This document shows positions 1-7,217 of a DNA stretch of 22,114 bases, piece by piece (positions within the stretch are counted from its first letter, which is position 1; each line of letters begins with the position of its first letter). A program made the translations under genes and the position numbers. Under the pieces are notes generated by a model. That model was not told the DNA's origin, did not search any database, and worked only from the letters and a program-made list of their open reading frames with translations. Where the stretch lies: positions 1-22,114 of the forward strand of contig DASRPA010000115.1 in assembly GCA_035646635.1 (NCBI GenBank), written 5' to 3'. The DNA comes from JACDAL01 sp035646635. GTDB taxonomy: Bacteria; Actinomycetota; CADDZG01; WHSQ01.

Positions 1-68
1 GAGTAGGGGCCGCCCGCGGCAGCCCGCCCACCGAGACCACCTCGCCCGCTGCGTGGGCCTCACCCAAA

Positions 69-148
69 CCCCGCCCCTGAGCTGGCTCTTTGCCAGATAA
101 GGGGCGGATTCCGCACGATTCCTGACACAAAGCCAGACTAGGGGCGCC
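69..148. repeat. 80-bp palindromic dispersed repeat, copy 1
   Basis: The left arm starts CCCCGCCCC and contains CTGG...TGCCAG; the right arm contains CTGACACA, AGCC and GGGGCG. The reverse complement of the right arm matches the left arm at about 19 of 25 positions, so the element can fold into a long hairpin. A shorter palindrome (GCGGATTCCGC) sits in the centre. The same element recurs at 20235-20314, aligned without gaps at about 63 of 80 positions, including the shared 19-mer CCGCACGATTCCTGACACA. It lies 24 bp beyond the 3' end of the ABC-F gene, so as RNA it could also act as a transcript-end hairpin. It resembles REP or MITE-like elements but matches no named family I recognise. Confidence 0.75.
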
Positions 149-172
149 TCCGCAGGACAGTTCCGGAGGCTC

Positions 173-1765
173 TTAGGCGAGCGCGACCAGGCCCAGCAGC
201 CCTTCGTCCCAGTAGTCGAGGTCCCCCTCGGGCATCATCAGCACCCGGTCGGGCTCCAGAGCCGAGACGAAGGCGGTGTCGTGGCTGACCACGATCATGG
301 TCCCCGGCCACTCGCCGAGGGCCGCGGCAATCGCTTCGAGCGAGGGGGGGTCGAGGTTGTTGGTGGGCTCGTCGAGCAACAGGACGTTGTGGCGCCCGGC
401 AACGAGCTGGGCGAGGGCGAGCTTCGTCTTCTCCCCGCCCGAGAGCGTGCCGGCGTCCTGGAAGGCGAACTCGCCCGGCAGCCCGAAGCTCCCGAGCAGG
501 CTTCGCAGCTGCTGGTCTGTCGCTCCGGACTGGGCCTTGACGTGGGCCAGGACGTCGCGGCCCGGCTCGATTCCTTCGTGCTCCTGGGCGTAGTAGCCGA
601 CACTGACACCGGCTCCCCAGGACCGCGCGCCGGACGTGGGCTCGGTGCGGCCGGCAAGGATGCGCAGCAGGCTCGTCTTGCCGGCGCCGTTCAGGCCCAT
701 GATCAGCAGCCGCTCGCTGCGCCCGACGTCGAAGGCGATGTCTTCGAACACCGGCGGCCCCCCGTAGCGCTGGGCCAGGCCGTGCGCCCTCAGCACCACC
801 TTGCCGGCCCGCGGTGGTTCCGGAAAGCGAGCTCGCATCGTCCGCTCGGCCCCCCGGGGGGCCGTGACCGCTCGGTCCTTGAGCTTCTGGACGCGGCTGT
901 CGAGAGTCTTGGCTATGCGGGCGCGCTTCTCGGTCTGGTGGCGCATCGAATCGGCGAGGTCCCGAAGCCGCTTGATCTCGGCCTGCTGGCGGCCGGAGAG
1001 CTTGGCCAGCCGCGCCTCATCGGCCTTTCTTGCGGCACGGTAGTGGGAGTAGGTGCCGCGGTACTCGGCGAGCTCGGCGCGGTCGAGGTGAAGGATGCGG
1101 GTGATGGCCTCGTCGAGCAGGACCAGGTCGTGGCTGACGACCATCAGTGCGCCCCGGTAGCTCTTGAGGAACTTCATCATCCACGCCCGGGCGTCGTTGT
1201 CGAGGTGGTTGGTGGGCTCATCCAAGAGCAGCACGTCGCTGCCCGCGAACAGGATGCGAGCGAGCTCCACCCGGCGTCGCTCTCCTCCCGAAAGGGCGTC
1301 GAGCGGCAGGTCGAGGCGGTCGGCCGGCACTCCCAGCCCTGCGGCGATGCTCCGGGCCTCGGCCTCGGCCCAGTAGCCCCCGGCGAAGCGGTAGTTCTCC
1401 TCGGCGCGCGCGAAGCGGGCGACATTGGTGTCGCTGGTCCGCTCCTCGAGCGCCAGTCGCAGCTTGTCGAGCCGCAGGGCAGCCTCGTCCAGTCCGCGGC
1501 CCGAGACGATGTGGGTGACCCCGGTGACGTGGGCGACCGAGGCGCGGAGGCGGGGGTCCTGGGGCAGATAGCCGAGCGCCCCTTTTATTACCATCCGCCC
1601 TCTTACGGGCGCTGCCTCTCCTGAGAGTGCCCTCAGCAGGCTGGTCTTACCGGCGCCGTTGCGGCCCACGAGACCCACCTTGTCTCCGGGCTGCAGAGTG
1701 AAGGACGCGCCCTCCAGCACCGTCTTCCCGGCAACCTCGACCTCGATCTCTTGCGCCTGCAGCAT
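173..1765 (-). CDS. ABC-F family ATPase (ribosome-associated / translation factor type)
   Basis: A 530-residue soluble protein with two ABC ATPase domains and no membrane segments. Domain 1 has Walker A GRNGAGKT at residues 34-41, signature LSGGE and Walker B LLLDEPTNHLD. A charged linker rich in Arg and Lys follows (about residues 245-320). Domain 2 has GLNGAGKT, LSGGE and LLLDEPTNNLD. This arrangement defines the ABC-F group (EttA, Uup, YheS and antibiotic-resistance ribosome-protection proteins), which act at the ribosome rather than in transport. The protein ends shortly after the second ATPase and lacks the C-terminal coiled coil of Uup. Start is ATG at 1765; the gene runs divergently from the DUF2332 gene. 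The exact subgroup, and whether it gives drug resistance, cannot be told from sequence alone. Confidence 0.93.
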   Translation of the reverse strand: MLQAQEIEVEVAGKTVLEGASFTLQPGDKVGLVGRNGAGKTSLLRALSGEAAPVRGRMVIKGALGYLPQDPRLRASVAHVTGVTHIVSGRGLDEAALRLDKLRLALEERTSDTNVARFARAEENYRFAGGYWAEAEARSIAAGLGVPADRLDLPLDALSGGERRRVELARILFAGSDVLLLDEPTNHLDNDARAWMMKFLKSYRGALMVVSHDLVLLDEAITRILHLDRAELAEYRGTYSHYRAARKADEARLAKLSGRQQAEIKRLRDLADSMRHQTEKRARIAKTLDSRVQKLKDRAVTAPRGAERTMRARFPEPPRAGKVVLRAHGLAQRYGGPPVFEDIAFDVGRSERLLIMGLNGAGKTSLLRILAGRTEPTSGARSWGAGVSVGYYAQEHEGIEPGRDVLAHVKAQSGATDQQLRSLLGSFGLPGEFAFQDAGTLSGGEKTKLALAQLVAGRHNVLLLDEPTNNLDPPSLEAIAAALGEWPGTMIVVSHDTAFVSALEPDRVLMMPEGDLDYWDEGLLGLVALA

Positions 1766-1817
1766 GGGTGTAATGCTAAGGGGCCGGCGGGGCCGCCACG
1801 CCGCCCTTGCACAACCC

Positions 1818-1893
1818 GGTATTCAAACGCGCGCTGAGCGCGCCTGAGTCCCGATTCTGTACCCCAGAGCGCGCAGCGCGCGATCGAGTCGCG
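1818..1893. repeat. 76-bp dispersed intergenic element, copy 1
   Basis: This block begins GGTA and CAAACGCGC, has a central GAGTCCCGATTCTGTACC-like core, and ends GCGCGATC-AGTCGCG. It aligns without gaps to 13196-13271 at about 54 of 76 positions. It holds several GCGCGC self-complementary stretches, so the RNA would be structured. It ends 8 bp before the GTG start of the DUF2332 gene; the other copy ends 13 bp before another GTG start. Its role is unknown: a mobile repeat or a shared 5' leader are both possible. Confidence 0.55.
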
Positions 1894-1901
1894 CTCAGAA
1901 T

Positions 1902-2966
1902 GTGCGGATCGCATCTCATACGCCCTCCTCCGAGGACCTCGCCCGAGTGCAAGGCCGCCTGTTGCGGCAGGCCCGCTCGATGAGCTCGCCGCTGTACACG
2001 GGCCTGCTCGAGCGCTGCGCCGAGGATGTCGCCGCGCATGGGCCCGCAGCTACGGTCCTGCGCGGGCACGGCGCCGACCCTCCCGACTCCGCTCTCGGGC
2101 TGAGACTGATGGCCTCGGGGCACCGGCTGGTGCTCGACGGGCGGGCCCCGGAGCTCGCTCACTACTACCCCTCGGTCGGGGCCAGGGCCGATCCCGCCGC
2201 GGCGTGGCCGGCGTTGGTGGCGCTCCTGGAGGAGCACGCGGAAGCCATCAGGGAGCTTGTGGCAAGGCCGCTTCAAACGAACGAGGTCGGCCGCAGCCAA
2301 GCCCTTCTGTGCGGCTTCCTGGTGGTCGCCGCGCGCACCGGACTGCCGCTGCGCCTGCTCGAGGTCGGGGCCAGTGCCGGCCTGAATCTACGCTGGGACC
2401 ACTACCGCTACGAGGCCCGAGGGAGGCGCAGACGCGGGGACCCCTCTTCTCCGGTGAGGCTGTGCTCGTTCGATGGGGTGCCTGAAGCTTTCGGGGCTCC
2501 CGCCACTGTCGCTTCTCGCAGAGGCTGTGATCCGTCGCCCCTCGACCCTGCGACCGAGGAGGGGCGGCTCACGCTGACGTCCAGCATCTGGGCGGACCAA
2601 CTCCACCGGCTGCGGCATCTGCGCCTCGCTCTCGAGGTGGCGCGGCGGGTTCCGGTGGAGATCGACCGCGCAGCCGCCGGGCCGTGGCTGGCCGGTCTAC
2701 TCGCTGAGCCGGCCGCCGCCGGAGTTGCGACGGTCGTCTTTCACTCGATCGTCGCGCAATACCTGGACCCGGAAGAACGCCGGCACCTCGAGGAGACGAT
2801 CACCGCGGCGGGATCGACTGCCACCCAACGCGCGCCGCTGGCGTGGCTGCGCATGGAGCCGGAGGGGGCCGAGTGCGCGGTGCGCCTGTCGCTGTGGCCC
2901 GGAGGCGAGGACGAGATCGTCGCCCGCAGTGGCTTCCACGGGGACGGAGTGAGACCCAGCCGATAA
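1902..2966 (+). CDS. DUF2332 family protein
   Basis: A 354-residue protein with the hallmark of the DUF2332 family, EVGASAGLNLRWDHY near residues 147-161. The N-terminal half is helical, with a conserved early pattern (ALGLRLMASGHRLVLDGRAPELAHYYPSVG region). The EVGASAG stretch resembles the glycine-rich loop of SAM-dependent methyltransferases, and a later VVFHSIVAQYL segment fits a Rossmann beta strand. A methyltransferase-like fold is therefore plausible, but no reaction has been assigned that I can rely on. Start is GTG at 1902; an overlapping ATG at 1900 is in another frame. It stands alone, divergent from the ABC-F gene, with a repeat element just before its start. No signal peptide or membrane segment is seen. 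Confidence 0.85.
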   Translation: MRIASHTPSSEDLARVQGRLLRQARSMSSPLYTGLLERCAEDVAAHGPAATVLRGHGADPPDSALGLRLMASGHRLVLDGRAPELAHYYPSVGARADPAAAWPALVALLEEHAEAIRELVARPLQTNEVGRSQALLCGFLVVAARTGLPLRLLEVGASAGLNLRWDHYRYEARGRRRRGDPSSPVRLCSFDGVPEAFGAPATVASRRGCDPSPLDPATEEGRLTLTSSIWADQLHRLRHLRLALEVARRVPVEIDRAAAGPWLAGLLAEPAAAGVATVVFHSIVAQYLDPEERRHLEETITAAGSTATQRAPLAWLRMEPEGAECAVRLSLWPGGEDEIVARSGFHGDGVRPSR

Positions 2967-3050
2967 GACTCCGCATATCTAGTAGTGGGGCAGTTTGACT
3001 GAGGGCTGGAATCGGTTGTATCAGGAAACAGAGACCAGTACCGTCGAACA

Positions 3051-3236
3051 ATGGGCGACGCTCTCCTCGTGATGAAGGAGCAAGCTGCTTCCGGCATCGA
3101 TTGGGCGGCAGTAGCGGCGATTGGCGGTGTGGTCGTCGCTATTGTGGCGTTGGTTTTTGACGGTTGGCGGACCCGTCGCCAGATCGGTGTCGAGAACATG
3201 TGGCGGCTGATCGCAGAAATGCGAGCCTCAAGCTGA
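3051..3236 (+). CDS. Small single-pass membrane protein, probably truncated
   Basis: A 61-residue ORF starting at ATG 3051. It has one clear membrane segment (about residues 17-37, IDWAAVAAIGGVVVAIVALVF) followed by a basic stretch, GWRTRRQIGVENMWRLIAEM. This layout, with an N-terminal helix and then an Arg-rich cytosolic helix, is common in longer hypothetical proteins of 150 or more residues. The protein stops just where the soluble part should begin, so it may be the remnant of a longer gene. No good ribosome binding site is visible. It lies in the gap between the DUF2332 gene and the molybdate operon and shows no link to either. Confidence 0.4.
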   Translation: MGDALLVMKEQAASGIDWAAVAAIGGVVVAIVALVFDGWRTRRQIGVENMWRLIAEMRASS

Positions 3237-3306
3237 CCATTCCCGCATATCTCAGCTTCTTGACCCATGTCCCTACGATATGCAAGTTTCTGCTAACATG
3301 CCGCGC

Positions 3307-3705
3307 ATGCCCGACTACCGCCTCGGAGAGGCCGCCGACATCCTCGGAGTCAGCTCCGACACGATGCGCCGCTGGGCGGACGGGGGCCGCCTGACCGTCG
3401 ACCGTACCGAAGGCGGCCAACGCATCATCGAGGGCTCGGACCTCGCCCGCTTGGCGAAAGAGCTGGGCCGCTACGACGAGCCTCAGGCCTTCGGAGCGCA
3501 GTCGGCTCGCAACCGCTTTCCCGGCATCGTCACCAGGGTGCTGAGAGACAAGGTCATGGCCCAGGTCGAGATGCAGGCCGGCCCCCATCGAGTCGTCTCG
3601 CTCATGTCGTGCGAGGCCGCCGACGAGCTCGGTCTTGCCCCCGGCGTGCGCGCTTTGGCAGCGGTGAAGGCAACCAACGTCGTTATCGAGCTGCCGTCCC
3701 CGTGA
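3307..3705 (+). CDS. HTH + TOBE (molbindin-type) regulator of molybdate uptake
   Basis: A protein of about 132 residues in two parts. Residues 3-55 form a MerR/excisionase-like helix-turn-helix (YRLGEAADILGVSSDTMRRWADGGRL). Residues 65-130 form a single TOBE/Mop domain (RNRFPGIVTRVLRDKVMAQVEM...VKATNVVIE), which binds molybdate or tungstate oxyanions. It is therefore likely the molybdate-sensing DNA-binding protein for modABC, doing the job of ModE with a different HTH. ATG 3307 is chosen because the conserved part begins right after it; ATG 3298 and ATG 3280 are in frame and possible. Its stop codon overlaps the GTG of modA (3702), so the two are co-translated. No strong Shine-Dalgarno site precedes the start. 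Confidence 0.8.
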   Translation: MPDYRLGEAADILGVSSDTMRRWADGGRLTVDRTEGGQRIIEGSDLARLAKELGRYDEPQAFGAQSARNRFPGIVTRVLRDKVMAQVEMQAGPHRVVSLMSCEAADELGLAPGVRALAAVKATNVVIELPSP

Positions 3706-4478
3706 AAGCCGGTCGCATCGCCGCGATCGCCCCAATAGTCGGGCTCGTCGTCACGTTGAGCGCGTGCGGCGGCGATGAGGGCGGCGGCGGCCCGGGCGGT
3801 CAGGCCGAAGCGAGCAGGGTGACTGTGTTCGCGGCCTCGTCCTTGACCCAGGCGTTCGAGGCCATGGCGGAGGAGCTCGAGCAGGATTCGCCCGACACGA
3901 CCATCAGGTTCAACTTCGGCTCCTCCTCCGACCTCGCTACCCAGCTCGAGCAGGGGGCCCGGGCCGACGTCTACGCCTCCGCCGACGAGGCCAACATGAC
4001 CAAGGTCGTGGACGCGGGGCTCGTCCAAGGCGAGCCGAGCGTGTTCGTGAAGAACAAACTCGAGATCATCGTCCGGGCAGGCAACCCCGAAGGCATCCGC
4101 TCTCTCGAAGACCTCGCCAACTCCGAGCTGGTTCTGTCGCTGTGCAACGAGGAGTGTCCCGCCGGCAAGTACGCGGCCGAGGCTCTCGCCAATGCTGGGG
4201 TGTCTGTGAAGCCGGATTCACTGGAGACCGAGGTCAAGGCCGTGGTTACCCGGCTCCAGGTGGGCGAGGCCGACGCGGGCATCGTCTATGCCTCCGACGT
4301 GGCCTCAGCCGTTGGGGAGGTCGAAGGAGTGCCGATTCCCGACGGCGTCAATGTGATTGCGACCTACCCGATAGCCGAGCTCACCGATGCTTCGAGTACG
4401 GCCGGCGAGTTCGTGGACTTCGCGCTGTCGGAGCGCGGGCGGGCGATTCTCGAGGAGCACGGTTTCTTAGTTCCATGA
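3702..4478 (+). CDS. modA: Molybdate ABC transporter, substrate-binding lipoprotein ModA
   Basis: A 258-residue extracytoplasmic binding protein that captures molybdate (or tungstate) and delivers it to ModB. A basic N-terminus (KAGR), a hydrophobic stretch and the lipobox LSAC with Cys22 mark it as a lipoprotein anchored outside the membrane. The mature part shows the ModA pattern: VTVFAASSLTQAFEAMAEE, FGSSSDLATQLEQGARADVYASAD, and a C-terminal FVDFALSERGRAILEEHGF. GTG 3702 is preferred over upstream starts because it places the signal peptide at the extreme N-terminus and overlaps the stop of the HTH-TOBE gene. The modB ATG overlaps this gene's stop codon. Length is normal for the family. 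Confidence 0.95.
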   Translation: MKAGRIAAIAPIVGLVVTLSACGGDEGGGGPGGQAEASRVTVFAASSLTQAFEAMAEELEQDSPDTTIRFNFGSSSDLATQLEQGARADVYASADEANMTKVVDAGLVQGEPSVFVKNKLEIIVRAGNPEGIRSLEDLANSELVLSLCNEECPAGKYAAEALANAGVSVKPDSLETEVKAVVTRLQVGEADAGIVYASDVASAVGEVEGVPIPDGVNVIATYPIAELTDASSTAGEFVDFALSERGRAILEEHGFLVP

Positions 4479-5254
4479 TTCGGCCCCCACGGGCCCTTGT
4501 GATTCTGGCGGCGCTGGCGGCGTCCTTCTTCGCCGTACCTCTTGCCGCATTGGCGTGGCGAGCCCCGTGGGCGAGCCTTCCGGAAGTCCTTGCCTCCGAT
4601 GTCGTCGGGTCGGCCCTGCGAATCTCGCTGATCTCGTCCCTGGTGGCGTCGGCACTCTCCGCCATTTTCGGGCTTCCGCTGGCATGGGTGCTCGCCCGGG
4701 TGCCCTTTCCGGGCCGCTCGGTGCTGCGCGCCCTGGTCACCCTGCCACTGGTGCTGCCCCCGGTGGTCGGCGGAGTGGCGCTGCTGCTGGCGCTGGGCCG
4801 GCTCGGGCTCGTGGGCCGCGCCCTGGAGTCCCTCTTCGGCGTGACCCTGTTCGGGACTCTCCCAGGGGTCATCGTGGCCGAGACCTTCGTCGCCATGCCC
4901 TTTCTGGTGCTCACGGTCGAGGGGGCCCTCAAGGGCCTCGACCCCCGTTACGAGGACGCGGCGGCGACGCTGGGGGCGTCGCGCGGTCTTGTTTTCTGGA
5001 GGGTCACCCTGCCGCTTGCGGCGCCCTCGGTGGCTGCGGGGGCGGTGCTCGCATGGGCGCGGGCGCTGGGCGAGTTCGGCGCCACGATCACGTTTGCGGG
5101 AAACCTGCCGGGCGAGACCCAGACGATGCCGATCGCGGTCTACACCGCGTTGTTGAGAGACGTGGACGCGGCCATCGTCCTGAGCCTGGTGCTGGTGGCG
5201 GTGTCGCTGCTCGTCCTGGTCACGCTGCGGGACCGCTGGACTCCACAAGCGTGA
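4475..5254 (+). CDS. modB: Molybdate ABC transporter permease ModB
   Basis: A 259-residue integral membrane protein with about five to six hydrophobic segments, starting at residues 6-28. It carries the permease EAA loop near residues 155-180 (GALKGLDPRYEDAAATLGAS), where it docks on ModC. The following GEFGATITFAGNLPGETQTMPIAVY region is characteristic of ModB/CysT-type permeases. It forms the membrane channel for molybdate. ATG 4475 overlaps the modA stop (ATGA), and the gene's own stop overlaps the modC GTG, so synthesis of the three parts is translationally coupled. Length is slightly longer than the typical 225-230 residues because of the N-terminus. Confidence 0.95.
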   Translation: MIRPPRALVILAALAASFFAVPLAALAWRAPWASLPEVLASDVVGSALRISLISSLVASALSAIFGLPLAWVLARVPFPGRSVLRALVTLPLVLPPVVGGVALLLALGRLGLVGRALESLFGVTLFGTLPGVIVAETFVAMPFLVLTVEGALKGLDPRYEDAAATLGASRGLVFWRVTLPLAAPSVAAGAVLAWARALGEFGATITFAGNLPGETQTMPIAVYTALLRDVDAAIVLSLVLVAVSLLVLVTLRDRWTPQA

Positions 5255-6303
5255 GCCTCGACGCGCGGGTACGGGCCCGCGCCGGCAGCCTCGCCCTCGA
5301 CGTGGACGTGAGGGCCGCGGCCGGCGAGACCGTGGTGTTGGTGGGACCGAACGGGGCGGGAAAGACCACGCTTTTGCGAGCGCTGGCGGGCCTGCTCCCG
5401 CTGGCCGAGGGCCGGGTGACCCTCGACGACGAAGTTCTGGAGGACCCTGCGGCGCGGCGGCGGCTTCCTCCCGAGCGTCGCTCGGTCGGCTTCGTCTTTC
5501 AGGACTACGTCCTGTTCCCGCATCTGTCGGTGCTCGACAACGTCGCCTTCGGTCTGCGGGCGCGGGGGCGCTCGAAGGACAAGGCGCGCGAACAGGCGCG
5601 GGAGTGGCTCGAGCGCATGGGACTCATCGGCTATGCCGCGGAGCGGCCCCGGGTGCTTTCGGGTGGTCAGGCTCAGCGGGTGGCTCTGGCGCGGGCGCTG
5701 GCGACCCGGCCCCGGATGCTGCTGCTCGACGAGCCGCTGGCAGCGCTCGATGCGGGGGCGCGGGCCGAGGTCCGCCGAGAGCTGAAGTTGAGCCTCGGCC
5801 GTTTCGACGGCGTCCGGCTCGTCGTCACTCACGATCCCGTCGAGGCCATGGCCCTGGCCGACCGCGTCGTGGTGCTCGAAGGCGGCAAAGTGGTCCAGGA
5901 AGGAACTCCCTCAGACCTCAGCGCACGCCCTCGCTCCTCCTACATCGCCGAGCTCGTGGGCCTGAACCTGTGGCGGGGGCAAGGCCTCGGAGACCGAGTG
6001 CGCCTCGACTCCGGCGGCGAGATGTGGGTCTCACATGCTCCGGTGGGGGAGATCTACGCGGCGGTCCATCCGCGTGCGGTGGCGCTCTATCGGAGCCGGG
6101 TGGAGGGCAGCCCCCGCAATGTCTGGCGGGGCCGAATCTCTGGAGTCGAGTCGGACGCCGGCCGTGTGCGGATTCGGGTGGAAGGATCGATCCCCGTGGT
6201 GGCCGAGGTGACCCCGGCGTCCGTCGCGGAGCTCTCCCTGATCGAGGGCGAGGAGATCTGGGTCGCGATCAAGGCGACCGAGGTGTCCGTCTATCCGGCC
6301 TGA
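5251..6303 (+). CDS. modC: Molybdate ABC transporter ATP-binding protein ModC
   Basis: A 350-residue ATPase that powers ModAB. The ABC domain has Walker A GPNGAGKT at residues 32-39, a Q-loop in FVFQDYVLFPHLSV, signature LSGGQ, Walker B LLLDEPLAALD and the H-loop THDP. The C-terminal third (about residues 285-350, SPRNVWRGRISGVES...VAIKATEVSVYPA) is a TOBE domain, the regulatory oxyanion-binding module of ModC. GTG 5251 overlaps the modB stop. The reading frame is open far upstream, but that part lies inside modB and has no ABC similarity. A hairpin beginning at the stop codon probably ends the operon. Confidence 0.94.
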   Translation: MSLDARVRARAGSLALDVDVRAAAGETVVLVGPNGAGKTTLLRALAGLLPLAEGRVTLDDEVLEDPAARRRLPPERRSVGFVFQDYVLFPHLSVLDNVAFGLRARGRSKDKAREQAREWLERMGLIGYAAERPRVLSGGQAQRVALARALATRPRMLLLDEPLAALDAGARAEVRRELKLSLGRFDGVRLVVTHDPVEAMALADRVVVLEGGKVVQEGTPSDLSARPRSSYIAELVGLNLWRGQGLGDRVRLDSGGEMWVSHAPVGEIYAAVHPRAVALYRSRVEGSPRNVWRGRISGVESDAGRVRIRVEGSIPVVAEVTPASVAELSLIEGEEIWVAIKATEVSVYPA

Positions 6304-6340
6304 GGCCGTGTCCCACCGGGCCTCAGTCGGCAACTCTTTT
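6301..6340 (+). terminator. Probable terminator of the mod operon
   Basis: TGAGGCC (6301-6307, including the modC stop) pairs perfectly with GGCCTCA (6319-6325) around an 11-nt loop. A TTTT run follows at 6337-6340. The distance from stem to T run is longer than in classical intrinsic terminators, so efficiency is uncertain. Confidence 0.45.
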
Positions 6341-6368
6341 GCTCGATTGCTTTCAGTTGCGCTCACGA

Positions 6369-7058
6369 ATGGCCGATGATGCGGGCATGGCGAGAGTCTT
6401 AGTGGTCGAGAACGAGCCCACCATCGTCACAGTGGTCCGCTACCACCTCGAGAACGCGGGCTTCGACGGTCTCTATGCGTCAGACGTCCCCGAAGCATGG
6501 CGGTTGCTCGTGTCGGAGCAACCGGACATCGTGGTCGCAGACGTCGCTTTGCCGGGCGAGGATGGCTGGCGCCTCGTGGGCCGCATGCGCGAGGACGGGC
6601 GCTTCCGGGCCCAGCCCGCCATCGTCCTCGGGCCGGTCGGCTCCTCGGGCGCGATCGAGAAGGCCTCGGCCCTAGGCTGCGATTACCTCAGCAAGCCGTT
6701 CGCGGCGACCGCTCTCGTCTCAAAGATCCGGCACCTCATCGCCCTGGCCAACCCGGAGGGACTCAAGACCGAACGTGATCGGGACGGAGACATCCTCAGG
6801 GTCGAGCTCGTCGCCATCGGCGTGGTGTTGTTGCTGCGCGACTATCGCATCGAGGGCAAGGTCTACCTCGCCCCCGAGCTGGCCCGCTTCTCGGACGCGT
6901 GGGAGTCGGTGATGCGCGACCAGAGGAGCTTCGTCCCGGTGACCGACGCAGGGATCTCGACCCGGGAGGGGCGTGAACCGATTGCCTCGACCGCGTTCAT
7001 CGAGGTCCGCAAGTCGGATGTGGAGGCGGTCTACCCGATGGACGTCGCCCTCGAGTAG
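6369..7058 (+). CDS. Response regulator with a C-terminal extra domain
   Basis: A 229-residue cytoplasmic protein (ATG 6369; in-frame ATG 6387 is equally possible). Residues 9-125 form a receiver domain: VLVVENEP, phospho-acceptor Asp in VVADVALPGEDGW and the conserved Lys in DYLSKPF. The usual Thr/Ser switch residue after strand 4 is replaced by Gly (IVLGPVGSS), so phosphorylation signalling may be altered. Residues about 135-229 form a second domain (LLLRDYRIEGKVYLAPELARFSDAWESV...FVPVTDAGI...FIEVRKSDVEAVYP) resembling small stand-alone proteins of the DUF6812 type, not a DNA-binding output domain. No histidine kinase is adjacent. It precedes a diguanylate cyclase gene, so a shared signalling role is possible. 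Confidence 0.8.
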   Translation: MADDAGMARVLVVENEPTIVTVVRYHLENAGFDGLYASDVPEAWRLLVSEQPDIVVADVALPGEDGWRLVGRMREDGRFRAQPAIVLGPVGSSGAIEKASALGCDYLSKPFAATALVSKIRHLIALANPEGLKTERDRDGDILRVELVAIGVVLLLRDYRIEGKVYLAPELARFSDAWESVMRDQRSFVPVTDAGISTREGREPIASTAFIEVRKSDVEAVYPMDVALE

Positions 7059-7068
7059 GAGATTCCGG

Positions 7069-7130
7069 GCCGAGTGGTGGTGAGATGACCATATAGAACA
7101 TCCTGCCACCACTCGGCGGAGATACATTTT
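7069..7130. terminator. Perfect 12-bp inverted repeat, possible terminator
   Basis: GCCGAGTGGTGG (7069-7080) and CCACCACTCGGC (7106-7117) are exact reverse complements separated by 25 nt, with an inner GATG/CATC pair inside the loop. The hairpin begins 10 bp after the response-regulator stop, and a short ATTTT run follows near 7125-7129. It most likely ends that transcript, but the loop is long for an intrinsic terminator, so a protein-binding or repeat origin is also possible. Confidence 0.45.
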
Positions 7131-7217
7131 CCTAAATACAGGTTTTGGAAATTGCTGCCGATACGTAGTCAATTGACTAGCAAGATAGGGCTAGTCCCTC
7201 ACGGAGCGGATGACAGC

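Noticed and set aside
281..1624. 447-codon open frame on the plus strand opposite the ABC-F gene
   Set aside because: Its translation has no domain motifs and mirrors the ABC-F codons; long antisense frames are common in GC-rich DNA.
4364..5248. 294-codon minus-strand frame opposite modB
   Set aside because: Low-complexity Arg/Gln/His-rich translation typical of a shadow frame.
4555..5250. Upstream extension of the modC frame
   Set aside because: This part lies within modB; the ABC domain begins right after GTG 5251, which overlaps the modB stop.
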